64,000 nucleotides of DNA from positions 109,515,700 to 109,579,699 of the forward strand of contig OV050033.1 in the NCBI GenBank assembly GCA_920105625.2, written 5' to 3'. Shown one piece after another: positions 63,001 through 64,000 of the stretch; within the stretch, counting starts at the first letter, position 1, and each line of letters starts with the position of its first letter. The DNA is from Clusia tigrina. Lineage: Eukaryota > Arthropoda > Insecta > Diptera > Clusiidae. A program made the position numbers and the translations under genes. The notes below the pieces were generated by a model. It did not search any database and was not told the origin of the DNA. It was given only the letters and a program-made list of their open reading frames with translations.

Positions 63001-64000
63001 TACGGTACGTCCTACACCTATCAAAGTTTGCAACATACAAATGCTTGTAACTTTTTACTGGAGCGTCATAACACCTTGAAATTTTGTAACAATAAAGTGC
63101 TCGAGCCTCTTGTCAATTTAAGCTATCGCTCAAAGATATGCTACCCCTGTGCCCCAAATCAAACACTGATAAAACTTCAAATGGCCCTAACTTCTATACG
63201 GTACGTCCTACACCTATCAAACTTAGCAACATACAAATGCTTGTAACTTTTTACTGGAGCGTCATAAAACCTTGAAATTTTGTAACAATAAAGTACTCGA
63301 GCCTCTTGTCAATTTAAGCTATCGCTCAAAGCTATGCTACCCTTGAGTCCCAAATCAAACACTGATAAAACTTCAAATGGCCCTAACTTCTATACGGTAC
63401 GTCCTACACCTATCAAAGTTTGCAAAATACAAATGCTTGTAACTTTTTACTGGAGCGTCATAACACCTTGTAATTTTGTAACAATAAAGTGCTCGAGCCT
63501 CTTGTCAATTTAAGCTATCGCTCAAAGATATGCTAGCCTTGTGTCCCAAATCAAACACTGATAAAACTTCAAATGGCCCTAACTTCTATACGGTACGTCC
63601 TACACCTATAAAAGTTTGCAACATACAAATGCTTGTAGCTTTTAACTGGAGCGTCATAAAACCTTGAAATTTTGTAACAATAAAGTACTCGAGCCTCTTG
63701 TCAATTTAAGCTATCGCTCAAAGCTATGCTACCCTTGAGTCCCAAATCAAACACTGATAAAACTTCAAATGGCCCTAACTTCTATACGGTACGTCCTACA
63801 CCTATCAAACTTAGCAACATAAAAATGCTTGTAGCTTTTTACTGGAGCGTCACAAAACCTTGAAATTTTGTAACAATAAAGTACTCGAGCCTCTTGTCAA
63901 TTTAAGCTATCGCTCAAAGCTATGCTACCCTTGAGTCCCAAATCAAACACTGATAAATCTTCAAATGGCCCTAGTTTCTATACGGTACGTCCTACACCTA
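60036..64000 (+). repeat. 6-monomer HOR, 1,176-bp period, open at right edge
   Basis: Units start at 60,036, 61,212, 62,388 and 63,564 (the last is partial), exactly 1,176 bp apart. Markers are TGTAGCTTTTAACTGG near 61,283, 62,459 and 63,635; CTACCCCTGTGCCCC near 60,787, 61,963 and 63,139; and TTTGCAAAATAC near 61,067, 62,243 and 63,419. The units starting at 62,388 and 63,564 share the ACATAAAAATGC and GCGTCACAAAACC changes. The unit starting at 61,212 instead has a GCACTCGAG/GCTAGCCTTGGG monomer and a CGTATCAAAG monomer at those two places, so two monomers were exchanged between units. The HOR continues beyond the window. Confidence 0.92.

Larger units (their letters stand above)
1..64000 (+). 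repeat. Tandem satellite array, 196-bp monomer, about 326 copies
   Basis: The whole window is a head-to-tail array of one 196-bp unit. Taking ACTTCAAATGGCCCTAAC as the monomer start, starts fall at 1, 197, 393 and so on to 63,958. The length is fully explained by 326 full monomers, one 58-bp remnant, and small indels: 3-bp insertions, 9-bp, 5-bp and 1-bp deletions. From 1 to 19,772 these sum to -24 bp over 101 monomers; from 19,773 to 63,957 they sum to +27 bp over 225 monomers plus the 58-bp remnant. No inverted monomer, transposon or unique sequence interrupts it. Known biology: arrays of this kind and unit length are typical of eukaryotic centromeres, pericentromeres and heterochromatic knobs. 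The family is not one I recognise, and centromere function cannot be read from sequence alone. Confidence 0.98.

Noticed and set aside
1617..63246. Recurring + strand open frames of about 63-72 codons (for example 1,617-1,832, 4,939-5,154, 63,028-63,246)
   Set aside because: They begin with TTG, not ATG, and recur only because the monomer recurs. With a 196-bp unit (not a multiple of three) the frame shifts in each monomer, so no long frame can exist. No recognisable domain, and no sign of coding constraint.
1..64000. CRISPR array
   Set aside because: The repeat unit is 196 bp with no unique spacers, and the array is far too long and too uniform.
1..64000. CENP-B box
   Set aside because: I looked for TTCG followed by A and CGGG at the required spacing on both strands and found no match in the consensus or in the main variants. 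This does not exclude a centromeric role.
1..64000. Telomere repeats, rDNA, 5S rDNA or tRNA arrays
   Set aside because: No telomere-like short motif runs, and no monomer segment resembles known rRNA or tRNA landmarks.

Overview
The whole 64 kb window is one uninterrupted, head-to-tail satellite DNA array with a 196-bp monomer (consensus about 37% G+C). I see no protein-coding gene, RNA gene, transposon, CRISPR array or unique sequence. All monomers read in the same direction. The accounting closes exactly: 326 complete monomers, one 58-bp remnant monomer at 35,452-35,509, and a 43-bp partial monomer at the right edge, once each small indel seen is added up. This points to the centromeric, pericentromeric or other heterochromatic DNA of a eukaryote. 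Each of the five CpG sites of the monomer recurrently appears as TpG or CpA, which suggests a lineage with germline CpG methylation. A plant is my best guess, but nothing in the window fixes the species, and I do not recognise the satellite family.

The monomers are not random variants. They form several tiers of higher-order repeats (HORs). From left to right: (1) 1-13,084, containing a 14-monomer HOR of 2,743 bp (3,075-8,938) and a 6-monomer HOR of 1,179 bp (about 9,335-11,754). (2) 13,085-19,772, a mosaic linker that ends in a 588-bp three-monomer tandem. (3) 19,773-32,856, a near-perfect second copy of 1-13,084 at a constant offset of 19,772 bp, which is 101 monomers. (4) About 31,531-44,350, a 12-monomer HOR of 2,355 bp in five copies or part-copies, interrupted at about 35,985-38,264 by a block copied from the other families, with the truncated monomer just before it. 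(5) About 45,840-50,022, a second 2,355-bp HOR of different composition. (6) About 51,780-58,005, a 16-monomer HOR of 3,142 bp in two copies. (7) 58,006-60,035, monomers close to the consensus with no clear HOR. (8) 60,036-64,000, a 6-monomer HOR of exactly 1,176 bp that runs off the right edge.

There are no genes to work together. The biology lies in the array itself: repeated unequal exchange and local conversion at scales from one monomer to about 20 kb, with the largest event recent enough that I found only ten base differences over 13 kb. Short open frames seen in the monomers are by-products of the repeat: they use TTG or GTG starts, recur wherever the monomer recurs, and cannot be extended because 196 is not a multiple of three. 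Everything here comes from reading the sequence by eye; variant counts are minimum counts.
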